The notes: generated from the sequence alone by a model not told the origin. Numbered from the stretch's first letter, positions 8,983 through 18,096 are shown. The stretch is DNA of 64,000 nucleotides from Paraburkholderia madseniana (GCF_009690905.1 NZ_VOSW01000047.1:1-64000), one strand, 5' to 3'. Numbers and translations are program-made.

Positions 8983-9012
8983 TTGACATGCCTTGCGATG
9001 GGGAGCAAGAAT
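8983..9012 (+). promoter_or_regulatory. Candidate sigma-70 promoter for phaC
   Basis: TTGACA (8983-8988) matches the -35 consensus perfectly. It is followed after 18 bases by AAGAAT (9007-9012), a 4/6 match to the -10 consensus. It would start transcription near 9020, which favours a phaC translation start at 9079 or 9130 over the TTG at 8983 that overlaps this site. Confidence 0.4.
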
Positions 9013-9129
9013 GTTCCTCACAGCTCCTCGTACATGGGACAGGGCGTGACGAGGTCGCGAGCAATCGCCCACGTGCGCATGAACCTGCCTCTCAACCCGT
9101 CCGCAAGGACTTACCGGTCAAAAGCAGGT

Positions 9130-11040
9130 ATGGCAGCATCACATTCCTCAGCTTCTCCCAGCACGGACTCCTCGACGGAGCACACGCAGCAGGCCGGTAC
9201 GAGCGGCGCATCACCAGCCGCAGGCATGCAGCAGTTATTGGACGCCTGGATGAACGCATGGCGGTCGCTGGGCACGCCGCCCGGCGGCAGTGACATGCCT
9301 TTCCAGATGCCGCAAGTGCCCCAGATGCCGCAAATGGGCTTGCCGCAGATGCCGTCGTTCCCCGGTATGCCTGACTTCAGCAAACTGGCTGCGGGATCCC
9401 TGCCGTCAATGCCGTCATTCGCCGGACTCAACATTCCGAGCGCCGCGATTCCATCGGAGCGCCTGCAAAAGCTGCAAGCCGATTATTCGCGCGAGGCGAT
9501 GGAACTGATCCAGCAGGCAACCACCTCCACGGCGAAAGCCCCCGAACTCAAGGACCGCCGCTTCAGTTCCGACGCGTGGAGCGCGACCCCGGCCTATGCA
9601 TTTACCGCTGCGTGGTATTTGTTGAACGCGCGCTATCTGCAGGAAATGGTCGACGCGCTCGAAACTGAACCGAAGATGCGCGAGCGCGTTCGGTTCGCGG
9701 TTCAGCAATGGACCGCAGCCGCATCGCCGAGCAATTTCTTCGCGTTGAATCCGGAAGCGCAAAAGACCTTGCTCGATAGCAAGGGCGAGAGCTTGCGCCA
9801 GGGCGTGATGAATCTGCTGGGCGACATGCAGCGCGGCAAGATTTCGCAGACGGACGAATCGCGTTTCGTGGTCGGCGAAAATCTCGCGAACACCGAAGGC
9901 TCAGTGGTGTTCGAGAACGACCTCATTCAGTTGATCCAGTACAAGCCGCGCACGGCCACCGTGCGTGAGCGGCCGTTGCTGATCGTGCCGCCTTGCATCA
10001 ACAAGTTCTACATTCTCGATCTGCAGCCGGAGAATTCGCTGGTCGCGCACGGACTCGATTCGGGTCATCAGGTGTTTCTGATTTCGTGGCGCAATGCGGA
10101 CGCATCGATCGCAGGCAAGACGTGGGACGACTACGTCAGCGAAGGCGTGCTCAAGGCGATCGAAACGGTTAGCAAGATCAGCGGCCGCGAGCAAATCAAC
10201 ACGCTGGGTTTCTGCGTGGGCGGCACCATGCTCGCCACGGCGCTGGCGGTGGCGGCCGCGCGCGGCGAGCATCCGGCTGCGTCGATGACCTTGCTCACCG
10301 CGATGCTCGATTTCTCGGACACGGGCGTGCTCGACGTATTCGTCGATGAGGCGCATGTGCAGATGCGCGAGCAGACCATCGGCGGAAAGAACGGCGGCAA
10401 GCCCGGATTGATGCGCGGCATCGAATTCGCCAACACCTTCTCGTTCCTGCGGCCGAACGATCTGGTGTGGAACTACGTCGTCGACAATTACCTCAAAGGG
10501 CGCACGCCGGTACCGTTCGATCTGCTGTACTGGAACAGCGATTCGACGAGTCTGCCGGGGCCGATGTATGTCTGGTATCTGCGCAACACGTATCTCGAGA
10601 ATCGTCTGCGCGAGCCGGGCGCGGTGACCACCTGCGGCGAGCCGGTCGACCTCTCGAAGATCGACGTGCCCACCTTTATCTACGGTTCACGCGAAGACCA
10701 TATCGTGCCGTGGCAAACCGCCTATGCGTCGGTGCCGCTGCTCTCCGGACCGTTGAAGTTCGTGCTCGGCGCGTCGGGTCATATCGCTGGCGTGATCAAT
10801 CCGCCGGCAAAGAAAAAGCGTAACTACTGGGCGCTGGAGGGCGACGTCAAGACGCTGCCGGAAAGCCCGGACGAATGGCTCGACCAGGCGACCGAAGTGC
10901 CCGGTAGCTGGTGGCCGGAATGGACCACGTGGCTTGACCAGTATGGCGGCAAGAAAGTGAAGCCACGCGCCACGGCCGGCTCCGCCGAATTCCCGGTGAT
11001 CGAACCGGCGCCAGGGCGATATGTGCGGCAACGGGAGTAG
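9130..11040 (+). CDS. phaC: Class I polyhydroxyalkanoate synthase PhaC
   Basis: Polymerises (R)-3-hydroxyacyl-CoA into PHA at the granule surface. The alpha/beta-hydrolase core has the lipase-like box GFCVGG with catalytic Cys362 (counted from ATG 9130), an Asp in YGSREDHIVPW and a His in GASGHIAGVINPP. The N-terminal domain carries a Met/Pro/Gln-rich segment (repeats of QMPQ and MPS, about residues 55-105) that makes the protein about 45 residues longer than the 589-residue Cupriavidus enzyme. ATG 9130 is chosen because the residues after it resemble other PhaC starts. ATG 9079 and TTG 8983 are possible but lack good ribosome binding sites. phaA, phaB and phaR follow on the same strand. Confidence 0.92.
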   Translation: MAASHSSASPSTDSSTEHTQQAGTSGASPAAGMQQLLDAWMNAWRSLGTPPGGSDMPFQMPQVPQMPQMGLPQMPSFPGMPDFSKLAAGSLPSMPSFAGLNIPSAAIPSERLQKLQADYSREAMELIQQATTSTAKAPELKDRRFSSDAWSATPAYAFTAAWYLLNARYLQEMVDALETEPKMRERVRFAVQQWTAAASPSNFFALNPEAQKTLLDSKGESLRQGVMNLLGDMQRGKISQTDESRFVVGENLANTEGSVVFENDLIQLIQYKPRTATVRERPLLIVPPCINKFYILDLQPENSLVAHGLDSGHQVFLISWRNADASIAGKTWDDYVSEGVLKAIETVSKISGREQINTLGFCVGGTMLATALAVAAARGEHPAASMTLLTAMLDFSDTGVLDVFVDEAHVQMREQTIGGKNGGKPGLMRGIEFANTFSFLRPNDLVWNYVVDNYLKGRTPVPFDLLYWNSDSTSLPGPMYVWYLRNTYLENRLREPGAVTTCGEPVDLSKIDVPTFIYGSREDHIVPWQTAYASVPLLSGPLKFVLGASGHIAGVINPPAKKKRNYWALEGDVKTLPESPDEWLDQATEVPGSWWPEWTTWLDQYGGKKVKPRATAGSAEFPVIEPAPGRYVRQRE

Positions 11041-11175
11041 GCTTCAGCGCGCCTGAGGGCGCGGTGGTGTGGCGGTATGAGTGCGCGTCCTGATATATGC
11101 AAGGGCGCATTGGCAACAAGATTTTTAACTTGACGGGCAGCGGCGTATTTAGCCGATGTCCCGGAGGATATGGAA

Positions 11176-12357
11176 ATGACTGATGTTGTGATCGTATCGG
11201 CCGCCCGTACGGCAGTTGGCAAATTCGGTGGGTCGCTGGCGAAGATCGCTGCGCCTGAACTCGGCGCTACCGTGATTCGTGCCGTGCTCGAACGGTCTGG
11301 TCTGAAGCCTGAGCAGGTCAGCGAAGTCATTCTGGGGCAGGTGCTGACGGCAGGCTCGGGTCAGAACCCGGCGCGTCAGTCGCTGATCAAGGCGGGGCTG
11401 CCCACGGCGGTGCCCGGCATGACGATCAACGTGGTGTGCGGCTCGGGCCTGAAGGCCGTGATGCTGGCGGCCAACGCGATCATCGCGGGCGACGCGGACA
11501 TCGTGATCGCCGGCGGTCAGGAAAACATGAGCGCCGCGCCGCACGTGCTGCCTGGCTCGCGCGACGGTTTCCGCATGGGCGACGCCAAGCTGATCGATTC
11601 GATGATCGTCGACGGCCTGTGGGACGTCTACAACCAGTACCACATGGGCGTGACGGCAGAAAACGTCGCCAAGGAATACGGCATCACGCGCGAGCAGCAG
11701 GATGCGTTCGCGGCGCTGTCGCAGAACAAGGCGGAAGCCGCGCAGAAGTCGGGCCGTTTTAACGACGAAATCGTGCCGGTCGAAATTCCGCAACGTAAGG
11801 GTGAGCCGCTGCGTTTCGCAACGGACGAGTTCGTGCGTCACGGCGTGACGGCTGAATCGCTGGCGGGTCTGAAGCCGGCATTCTCGAAGGAAGGCTCGGT
11901 GACGGCGGCCAATGCGTCGGGTCTGAACGACGGCGCGGCGGCGGTGGTGGTGATGTCGGCGAAGAAGGCTGAAGCGCTCGGCCTCACGCCGCTCGCGCGC
12001 ATCAAGGCGTACGCCACCTCGGGTCTGGACCCGAAGGTGATGGGCATGGGTCCGGTGCCCGCATCGCGCCGTTGTCTCGAACGTGCGGGCTGGACGCCGG
12101 CCGATCTGGACTTGATGGAAATCAACGAAGCGTTTGCCGCACAGGCGTGCGCCGTGAATCAGCAAATGGGCTGGGACACGTCGAAGATCAACGTGAACGG
12201 CGGCGCGATTGCGATCGGCCATCCGATCGGTGCGTCCGGCGCCCGGATTCTCGTCACGCTGCTGCATGAAATGCAGAAGCGCGATGCGAAGAAGGGTCTG
12301 GCGTCGCTGTGTATCGGCGGCGGCATGGGCGTGGCGCTGGCGCTCGAACGCGCTTGA
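11176..12357 (+). CDS. phaA: Acetyl-CoA acetyltransferase PhaA
   Basis: Condenses two acetyl-CoA to acetoacetyl-CoA, the first step of polyhydroxybutyrate synthesis. Thiolase residues are visible: Cys88 in NVVCGSGLKA (acyl acceptor), the NEAFAAQACA motif, His in GGAIAIGHPIGASG and the second Cys in SLCIGGGMG. ATG 11176 is preferred over ATG 11170 because GGAGG (11163-11167) is then eight bases away. It gives 393 residues, the usual PhaA length. It lies between phaC and phaB. Confidence 0.94.
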   Translation: MTDVVIVSAARTAVGKFGGSLAKIAAPELGATVIRAVLERSGLKPEQVSEVILGQVLTAGSGQNPARQSLIKAGLPTAVPGMTINVVCGSGLKAVMLAANAIIAGDADIVIAGGQENMSAAPHVLPGSRDGFRMGDAKLIDSMIVDGLWDVYNQYHMGVTAENVAKEYGITREQQDAFAALSQNKAEAAQKSGRFNDEIVPVEIPQRKGEPLRFATDEFVRHGVTAESLAGLKPAFSKEGSVTAANASGLNDGAAAVVVMSAKKAEALGLTPLARIKAYATSGLDPKVMGMGPVPASRRCLERAGWTPADLDLMEINEAFAAQACAVNQQMGWDTSKINVNGGAIAIGHPIGASGARILVTLLHEMQKRDAKKGLASLCIGGGMGVALALERA

Positions 12358-12577
12358 TAGACCTCCAAGTCCCTGGGGCCTCAGGTTGTCGGCTCAAGCA
12401 GGCTTAGATAGGTTTTAGCAGGCGGTAAGCAGGGTTGCCGCGCGCCACATTGCAGCAGGTAGCGCGCGGTGAGCAATGGCCTCGTCGGCCGGTCGCCCGG
12501 CGGCAGTGGAGATGAAGCACAGGCGAGGGAAGAGGTAGCCGGTCGGCACCTCGAAAACGAAAAACGGAGTGTGGTTT

Positions 12578-13318
12578 ATGACACAGCGAATTGCGTACGT
12601 AACGGGCGGGATGGGTGGCATCGGCACAAGCATTTGCCAGCGTCTGCACAAAGAGGGCTTCAAGGTAGTCGCCGGCTGTGGCCCGAACTCGCCGCGCCGC
12701 GTGAAGTGGCTCGAAGAGCAGAAGGCACTCGGCTACGATTTCATTGCGTCCGAAGGCAATGTCGGCGATTGGGAATCGACCAAGGCGGCGTTCGACAAGG
12801 TCAAGGCCGAAGTCGGTGAGATCGACGTGCTGGTGAACAACGCAGGCATCACGCGCGACGTCGTGTTCCGCAAGATGACGCACGAAGACTGGACGGCGGT
12901 GATCGACACCAACCTGACCAGCCTCTTCAACGTCACGAAGCAGGTGATCGACGGGATGGTCGAGCGCGGCTTCGGGCGGGTCATCAACATTTCGTCGGTG
13001 AACGGCCAGAAGGGGCAGTTCGGCCAGACCAACTACTCGACCGCGAAGGCCGGCATTCACGGCTTCACGATGTCGCTGGCGCAGGAAGTGGCCACCAAGG
13101 GCGTGACGGTCAACACCGTATCGCCTGGCTACATCGGCACCGATATGGTCAAGTCGATCCGCCCGGACGTGCTGGAAAAGATCGTTGCAACGATCCCGGT
13201 GCGCCGTCTCGGTCAGCCGCAGGAAATCGGCTCGATCGTGGCATGGCTCGCCTCGGACGAATCGGGTTTCTCCACGGGCGCGGATTTTTCGCTGAACGGT
13301 GGTTTGCATATGGGCTGA
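12578..13318 (+). CDS. phaB: Acetoacetyl-CoA reductase PhaB
   Basis: NADPH-dependent reduction of acetoacetyl-CoA to (R)-3-hydroxybutyryl-CoA, the monomer for PhaC. Short-chain dehydrogenase fold: nucleotide site TGGMGGIGTSI near the N terminus, NNAG motif (VLVNNAGITRD), catalytic Ser in INISSVNG and YxxxK as Tyr153/Lys157 (NYSTAKAG). GGAG at 12566-12569 lies eight bases before ATG 12578. The 246-residue length is exactly that usual for PhaB. Confidence 0.94.
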   Translation: MTQRIAYVTGGMGGIGTSICQRLHKEGFKVVAGCGPNSPRRVKWLEEQKALGYDFIASEGNVGDWESTKAAFDKVKAEVGEIDVLVNNAGITRDVVFRKMTHEDWTAVIDTNLTSLFNVTKQVIDGMVERGFGRVINISSVNGQKGQFGQTNYSTAKAGIHGFTMSLAQEVATKGVTVNTVSPGYIGTDMVKSIRPDVLEKIVATIPVRRLGQPQEIGSIVAWLASDESGFSTGADFSLNGGLHMG

Positions 13319-13451
13319 GTCACCGGCACGCCGCTCACAAGGCAGCGTGCTTCGGCTCAGATGGTTCCGGCGGCGTCCCGGCTGCACAATTGCCCGATTG
13401 TGCGCCGGCATGACGCCGTTTCCGCGCTCAACTCGCGCTCAAAGGCGTTAC

Positions 13452-14069
13452 ATGACCACTACTACAAAGAAAACAGCCGAACGATTGATCAAGAAGTACC
13501 CGAATCGCCGGCTCTACGATACCGAGACAAGCACGTACATCACGCTGACGGACGTTAAGCAGCTCGTGCTGGATCAGGAGGATTTCAAGGTCATCGATGC
13601 GAAGAGCAACGAGGATCTGACGCGCGCCATCCTGTTGCAGATCATTCTCGAAGAGGAGAGCGGCGGCTTGCCGATGTTCTCGTCGTCGATGCTGTCGCAG
13701 ATCATCCGTTTCTACGGCCATGCCATGCAAGGCATGATGGGCACGTATCTGGAGAAGAACATCCAGGCCTTCATCGACATTCAGGCGAAGCTCGCCGACC
13801 AGTCGAAGAATCTGTACGAAGGCAAGGCGATGAACCCCGAAGTCTGGTCGCAATTCATGAACATGCAGGCACCCATGATGCAGGGCATGATGACCAGCTA
13901 CATCGAACAGTCGAAGAACATGTTCGTGCAGATGCAGGAGCAGATGCAGAACCAGGCGAAATCGATGTTCGCCACCTTCCCGTTCACGCCAGGCGGTCCG
14001 GTGAATGCGGCAGGCGGACCGGCTACGCCGGCTACGCCGCAAACCAATCCGGAGCCGGAGAAGAAGTAA
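13452..14069 (+). CDS. phaR: PHA synthesis repressor PhaR
   Basis: DNA- and granule-binding repressor that controls phasin genes in Cupriavidus and relatives. The N terminus has the PHB/PHA accumulation regulator DNA-binding domain (LIKKYPNRRLYDTETSTYIT, residues 12-31) and the following accumulation-regulator repeat. The second half is rich in Met and Gln (NMQAPMMQGMM, QMQEQMQNQ), plausibly the granule-binding part. ATG 13452 precedes the conserved domain directly; the frame is open upstream but without conserved sequence. It is the last gene of the pha cluster. Confidence 0.92.
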   Translation: MTTTTKKTAERLIKKYPNRRLYDTETSTYITLTDVKQLVLDQEDFKVIDAKSNEDLTRAILLQIILEEESGGLPMFSSSMLSQIIRFYGHAMQGMMGTYLEKNIQAFIDIQAKLADQSKNLYEGKAMNPEVWSQFMNMQAPMMQGMMTSYIEQSKNMFVQMQEQMQNQAKSMFATFPFTPGGPVNAAGGPATPATPQTNPEPEKK

Positions 14070-14202
14070 CGGCACGACGCTGCGCGGTGGGCGCGTCTTT
14101 ACGCGTCGGCCCCATGGCCAAACGGCGCAGGGGTGGTGTGCCCGTCGCACGATGAGGCGGCGGGTGGACCACGGCGGCCTGCGCGCCGGGCGCAGGCGGA
14201 TG

Positions 14203-14414
14203 GGCGCGGTACAATCACAGGTTGCGTGCGCCGGCGCTGTTGCGGGGTGTGGTCCTCGAGATCCTTTTGATCCCGTTACCCCTCAGGCCGTGTCGCAGCG
14301 TCCCATTTGTCACCGTCGCCACCGCTGTATCCCAGCCCCATCTATGTCGCAGACTGTTTTCCCTACCGCCCCCACGCTTTCGATTCCGAAGGCCGGATTT
14401 GTCAGCTTTGGCTG
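14203..14414 (+). repeat. Diverged duplicate of the rimO promoter, leader and first 23 codons
   Basis: This segment matches 15499-15701 throughout. Both copies begin GGCGCGGTACAAT and share GTTGCGTGCG shortly after. Both have a similar leader (CATTTGTC then ACCGCT), followed by ATGTCGCAGAC and GTCAGC near the end. The coding part is 55/72 identical by hand count. Together the two copies flank the dusC-like gene as imperfect direct repeats. Confidence 0.85.
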
Positions 14415-14415
14415 A
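14344..14415 (+). pseudogene. rimO 5' remnant (23 codons then stop)
   Basis: The open frame from ATG 14344 encodes 23 residues that align without gaps with residues 1-23 of RimO (shared MSQT, PK, GFVS). Codon 24 is TGA where the intact gene has TGT for Cys24, a cluster ligand. Similarity is lost after this point. It could still be translated as a leader peptide for the downstream dusC-like gene, 39 bases away. Confidence 0.8.
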
Positions 14416-14454
14416 CCGCAAGATTTGCAGAAGCAGCTTGGGCGCCGTTCCCAC

Positions 14455-15513
14455 ATGAGCCGGCTGTTTCTTGCGCCCATGGAAGGGCTTGCGGACTACG
14501 TGTTGCGCGAAGTGCTGACCAGCACGGGCGGATTCGACGGCTGCGTGTCCGAATTCGTCCGGGTGACGGGCTCCGTGCTTCCCGAGCGTGTCTACGAGAG
14601 GGATACACCCGAAGTCCTCCACGGAGGACGCACACCCGGCGGCACGCCGATGGTGATCCAACTTCTAGGTAGCGATCCTGAATGGATGGCGCTGAATGCG
14701 GCCCAGGCGGCCAGTTTGTCGCCGCATGGACTCGATCTGAACTTCGGCTGTCCTGCCAAAGTCGTCAACCGGCACGGTGGCGGCGCGATGCTGCTCGCGC
14801 ACCCTGAACAACTGAACCGGATTGTTTCTTCCGTTCGCGCCGCGGTGCCTGCCGGCATCGCTGTGACAGCAAAAATGCGGCTCGGCGTGTCAGATACATC
14901 GCTTGCGATCGACTGTGCCACGGCACTGGCGGAAGGCGGCGCGGCCTCGCTCGTCGTGCATGCCAGAACGCGCGACCATGGCTACCGGCCGCCGGCCCAC
15001 TGGGAGTGGATCGCGCGAATCGACGACGCCGTGGACGTGCCGGTCACGGCCAACGGAGAAGTCTGGACGGTGGCCGACTGGGAGCGGTGCCGGGCGGTCA
15101 GCGGCTGTGCGGACGTAATGATCGGGCGGGGCGCCGTGTCGGACCCTTTTCTGGCATTGCGCATACGCGGTCTGATGGAGCGGACGTCTTCCGGCGAGGA
15201 ATGGCCGGCCGTGCTCGGTTTGCTCGCCGACTACCTGAGAAAATTGCAAGCCCGTGTCGCTGCCCGCCATGAGCACGGACGCGTCAAAATGTGGCTCAGT
15301 TATCTGAAACGGACGTGGCCGCAGGCTGCCGAGCTGCATGCAGCCATCCGGCGCCTCCATGATTCGCGTGACATTCTTGACGTGATCGAGCGCGCCCAGG
15401 CACTCGGTGGCTTGATCCCGATGCCGGCACATCAACACGCGGCCCTTGGCCTCGCCGATCCGGCAACGCCCCGCTACCTGGCCGACTGCACGGTCGCCGG
15501 CGCGGTACAATAA
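14455..15513 (+). CDS. dusC: tRNA-dihydrouridine(16) synthase DusC-like
   Basis: FMN-dependent reductase that converts uridine to dihydrouridine in tRNA D-loops. LAPMEGLADYVLREVL at the N terminus and FGCPAKVVNRHGGGAMLL (with the catalytic Cys) are typical of DusC rather than DusA/DusB. TAKMRLGVSD and VHARTRDHGY are the FMN and phosphate-binding parts of the TIM barrel. The 352-residue length fits. It is flanked by two copies of the rimO 5' region. Its own stop TAA (15511-15513) overlaps the last base of the TACAAT box of intact rimO, suggesting insertion as a unit with a captured rimO promoter. ATG 14455 was chosen because the conserved domain starts immediately. Confidence 0.88.
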   Translation: MSRLFLAPMEGLADYVLREVLTSTGGFDGCVSEFVRVTGSVLPERVYERDTPEVLHGGRTPGGTPMVIQLLGSDPEWMALNAAQAASLSPHGLDLNFGCPAKVVNRHGGGAMLLAHPEQLNRIVSSVRAAVPAGIAVTAKMRLGVSDTSLAIDCATALAEGGAASLVVHARTRDHGYRPPAHWEWIARIDDAVDVPVTANGEVWTVADWERCRAVSGCADVMIGRGAVSDPFLALRIRGLMERTSSGEEWPAVLGLLADYLRKLQARVAARHEHGRVKMWLSYLKRTWPQAAELHAAIRRLHDSRDILDVIERAQALGGLIPMPAHQHAALGLADPATPRYLADCTVAGAVQ

Positions 15514-15701
15514 AGGGTTGCGTGCGCGGGACGTTGTCCGGGCTGTGGTCTGTCTGACCATCGGGCCCTTGGCCTTGCCGCACCGTCCCCATTTGTCGCC
15601 ATCGTCACCGCTATACGCCGGATCCATCCTATGTCGCAGACCATTTCCCCCGCCGTGCCGACCCCTTCGACTCCGAAGGTCGGTTTCGTCAGCCTCGGCT
15701 G
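15499..15701 (+). repeat. Intact rimO promoter/start copy of the direct repeat
   Basis: Partner of the repeat at 14203-14414. It contains a TACAAT -10-like box (15506-15511) inside the 3' end of dusC, a leader of about 119 bases and the first 24 rimO codons. I see no convincing -35 box in either copy. Confidence 0.8.
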
Positions 15702-17022
15702 TCCTAAAGCGCTTGTCGATTCCGAGCAGATCATCACGCAGTTGCGCGCCGAGGGCTACGAGATCTCCGGCACGTACGACGGCGCGGACCTCGTCGTCGT
15801 CAACACGTGCGGCTTCATCGACGAAGCGGTGCAGGAAAGCCTCGACGCGATCGGCGAAGCGCTCAGCGAAAACGGCAAGGTGATCGTCACGGGCTGCCTC
15901 GGTGCCAAGCAGAGCGCGAGCGGTTCGAATCTGATCGAAGAAGTGCATCCGAAGGTGCTGGCCGTGACCGGTCCGCACGCGTTGGGCGAAGTGATGCAGG
16001 CGGTGCACAATCATCTGCCGAAGCCGCACGATCCGTTCATCGATCTGGTGCCGGCTGCCGGCGTGAAGCTCACGCCGCGTCACTACGCTTACCTCAAGAT
16101 TTCCGAAGGCTGCAACCACCGCTGCACGTTCTGCATCATCCCGTCAATGCGCGGCGACCTCGTGTCGCGCCCGGTCGCGGACGTGATGCTCGAGGCGGAG
16201 AACCTGTTCAAGTCCGGCGTGAAGGAACTGCTCGTGATTTCGCAGGATACGAGCGCATACGGCGTCGACGTGAAATACCGCACCGGTTTCTGGAACGGCA
16301 AGCCGATCAAGACGCGCATGACCGATCTGGTCGGCGCGCTTGGCGAACTCGCGGCGCAATACGGCGCATGGGTACGTTTGCATTACGTGTATCCGTATCC
16401 GAGCGTCGACGAAGTCATTCCGATGATGGCCGAAGGCCCGTTCAAGGGCCACGTGCTGCCGTATCTGGATGTGCCGTTCCAGCACGCGCATCCGGAAGTG
16501 TTGAAGCGCATGAAGCGTCCGGCCAATGCCGAGAAGGTGATGGAGCGCGTGAAGGCGTGGCGCGAAATCTGCCCCGATCTGACGATCCGCAGCACGTTCA
16601 TCGCCGGCTTTCCGGGCGAGACCGAAGAGCAATTCCAGACGCTGCTCGATTTCATCCGCGAGGCGGAACTGGATCGGGTCGGCTGCTTTGCTTATTCGCC
16701 GGTCGAAGGCGCGAGCGCCAATGAACTCGACGGTGCGTTGCCCGACGAAGTGCGTGAAGAGCGCCGTGCGCGTTTCATGGAAGTGGCCGAAGAAGTGTCG
16801 GCCAAACGGATTGCGAAGAAGGTCGGCAAAACGCTGAAAGTGCTGGTCGACGAGATCAATGCCGACGGCGGCATCGGCCGCACCGCGGCGGATGCGCCCG
16901 AGATCGACGGCGTCGTGTATATCGCGCCGGCCACCAAGGCGTCGAAGCGTTATAAGGTCGGCGATTTTGTCTCGGTGAAGATCACCGGCGCCGACGGTCA
17001 CGATCTGTGGGGCGAGGTCTAA
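15631..17022 (+). CDS. rimO: Ribosomal protein uS12 methylthiotransferase RimO
   Basis: Radical-SAM enzyme that adds a methylthio group to Asp89 of ribosomal protein S12. The N-terminal MTTase domain has Cys24 (GCPKALVDSE) and later Cys residues (VNTCGFID and TGCLGAK). The radical-SAM cluster is Cys161/Cys165/Cys168 in EGCNHRCTFCIIP. The C-terminal TRAM domain is near residues 395-460. The 463-residue length is normal. It is followed after three bases by the PfkB kinase gene, so these two are likely one operon. Confidence 0.95.
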   Translation: MSQTISPAVPTPSTPKVGFVSLGCPKALVDSEQIITQLRAEGYEISGTYDGADLVVVNTCGFIDEAVQESLDAIGEALSENGKVIVTGCLGAKQSASGSNLIEEVHPKVLAVTGPHALGEVMQAVHNHLPKPHDPFIDLVPAAGVKLTPRHYAYLKISEGCNHRCTFCIIPSMRGDLVSRPVADVMLEAENLFKSGVKELLVISQDTSAYGVDVKYRTGFWNGKPIKTRMTDLVGALGELAAQYGAWVRLHYVYPYPSVDEVIPMMAEGPFKGHVLPYLDVPFQHAHPEVLKRMKRPANAEKVMERVKAWREICPDLTIRSTFIAGFPGETEEQFQTLLDFIREAELDRVGCFAYSPVEGASANELDGALPDEVREERRARFMEVAEEVSAKRIAKKVGKTLKVLVDEINADGGIGRTAADAPEIDGVVYIAPATKASKRYKVGDFVSVKITGADGHDLWGEV

Positions 17023-17025
17023 GCG

Positions 17026-18021
17026 ATGACGGTGAGCACAGCCGGCACGCCGGAAGGCCGGACCCCGGCAACCTGGTCCCCGGCAGCCCAGCACCCGGAG
17101 AGCCGGCCTCCGGAGATCCTCGCGTTTGGCGAGGCGATGATCGAGTTCAACCAGTCGGCTAAAGATCAGCCGAACTATCTGCAAGGCTTCGGCGGCGATA
17201 CGTCGAACTTCTGCATTGCGGCAGCACGGCAGGGCGCGAAGACGGGTTTCGCGTCGGCCGTGGGCAGCGACCATTTCGGGCGTCTCCTGATCGATCTGTG
17301 GGAACGCGAGCAGGTCGAGACGTCGCTCGTGCGCGTCGATCCGCACGCGCCCACCGGCGTCTATTTCGTCTCGCACGGTCCCGCAGGTCACGCGTTCGAC
17401 TATCTGCGCGCGGGTTCGGCCGCGAGCCGCTACGCGCCGCACAATTTGCCGCTCGATGCGATCGCCGCGGCCAAAGTCATCCATTTGTCCGGCATCAGCC
17501 TCGCGATCAGCCTGAGCGCCTGCGACGCCGCGTTGGCGGCGATCGAGCATGCACGAGCGAACGGTGTGCGCGTGAGTTTCGACACCAATCTTCGTTTGAA
17601 GCTGTGGCCGCTCGCAAGAGCGCGTGCGGTGATGCTCGAAGCCATTCGTCACACCGACATTTGCCTACCGAGCTGGGACGACGTCACCGAACTGACCGGC
17701 TTGACTGGCCGCGACGAGATCGTCGACTTTCTGCTGTCGCATGGTCCGCGTGTCGTGGCGCTCAAGCTCGGCAAGGAAGGTTCGTATATCGCCACGCCGG
17801 ATGAGCGGCGCGTCGTGCCGGGCCACGTCGTCAACGCGGTCGATGCGACCGGCGCGGGGGACTGCTTCGGCGGCGCGTTTATCGCGCGCATCGTGGCGGG
17901 TGACGATCCGTTTCAAGCGGCGCGTTATGCGAACTGCGCCGCGGCACTGTCCACGCAAGGTTACGGCGCGGTCGCGCCGATCCCTTCGCGCGCGACGGTC
18001 GAACACATCCTGGCCGGCTGA
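17026..18021 (+). CDS. PfkB-family sugar kinase, likely 2-dehydro-3-deoxygluconokinase
   Basis: Ribokinase-fold kinase that phosphorylates a sugar or sugar acid with ATP. After a Pro-rich N-terminal leader of about 30 residues comes the substrate lid and GGDTSNFCIAAARQGAKTGF. The C-terminal PfkB signature DATGAGDCFGGAF includes the catalytic Asp and anion hole. The pattern (GFGGDTSN and YLRAGSAASRY) is close to KdgK-type kinases, which act on 2-keto-3-deoxygluconate, but the exact substrate is inferred. The start is coupled to rimO (gap of three bases). Confidence 0.75.
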   Translation: MTVSTAGTPEGRTPATWSPAAQHPESRPPEILAFGEAMIEFNQSAKDQPNYLQGFGGDTSNFCIAAARQGAKTGFASAVGSDHFGRLLIDLWEREQVETSLVRVDPHAPTGVYFVSHGPAGHAFDYLRAGSAASRYAPHNLPLDAIAAAKVIHLSGISLAISLSACDAALAAIEHARANGVRVSFDTNLRLKLWPLARARAVMLEAIRHTDICLPSWDDVTELTGLTGRDEIVDFLLSHGPRVVALKLGKEGSYIATPDERRVVPGHVVNAVDATGAGDCFGGAFIARIVAGDDPFQAARYANCAAALSTQGYGAVAPIPSRATVEHILAG

Positions 18022-18096
18022 CAGTAACGCGCTGCGAGGCGCGCCCCGCAGCCGGTCAGGACAAGATCATCTTGAGACACTAAACAGGAGCGAGCG

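Noticed and set aside
8988..9293. 101-codon frame overlapping phaC
   Set aside because: Composition and position indicate a shadow of the phaC frame; it would start inside the candidate promoter.
14070..14202. Possible mobile-element end next to the rimO remnant
   Set aside because: No terminal inverted repeats, transposase or target-site duplication could be found around the dusC unit.
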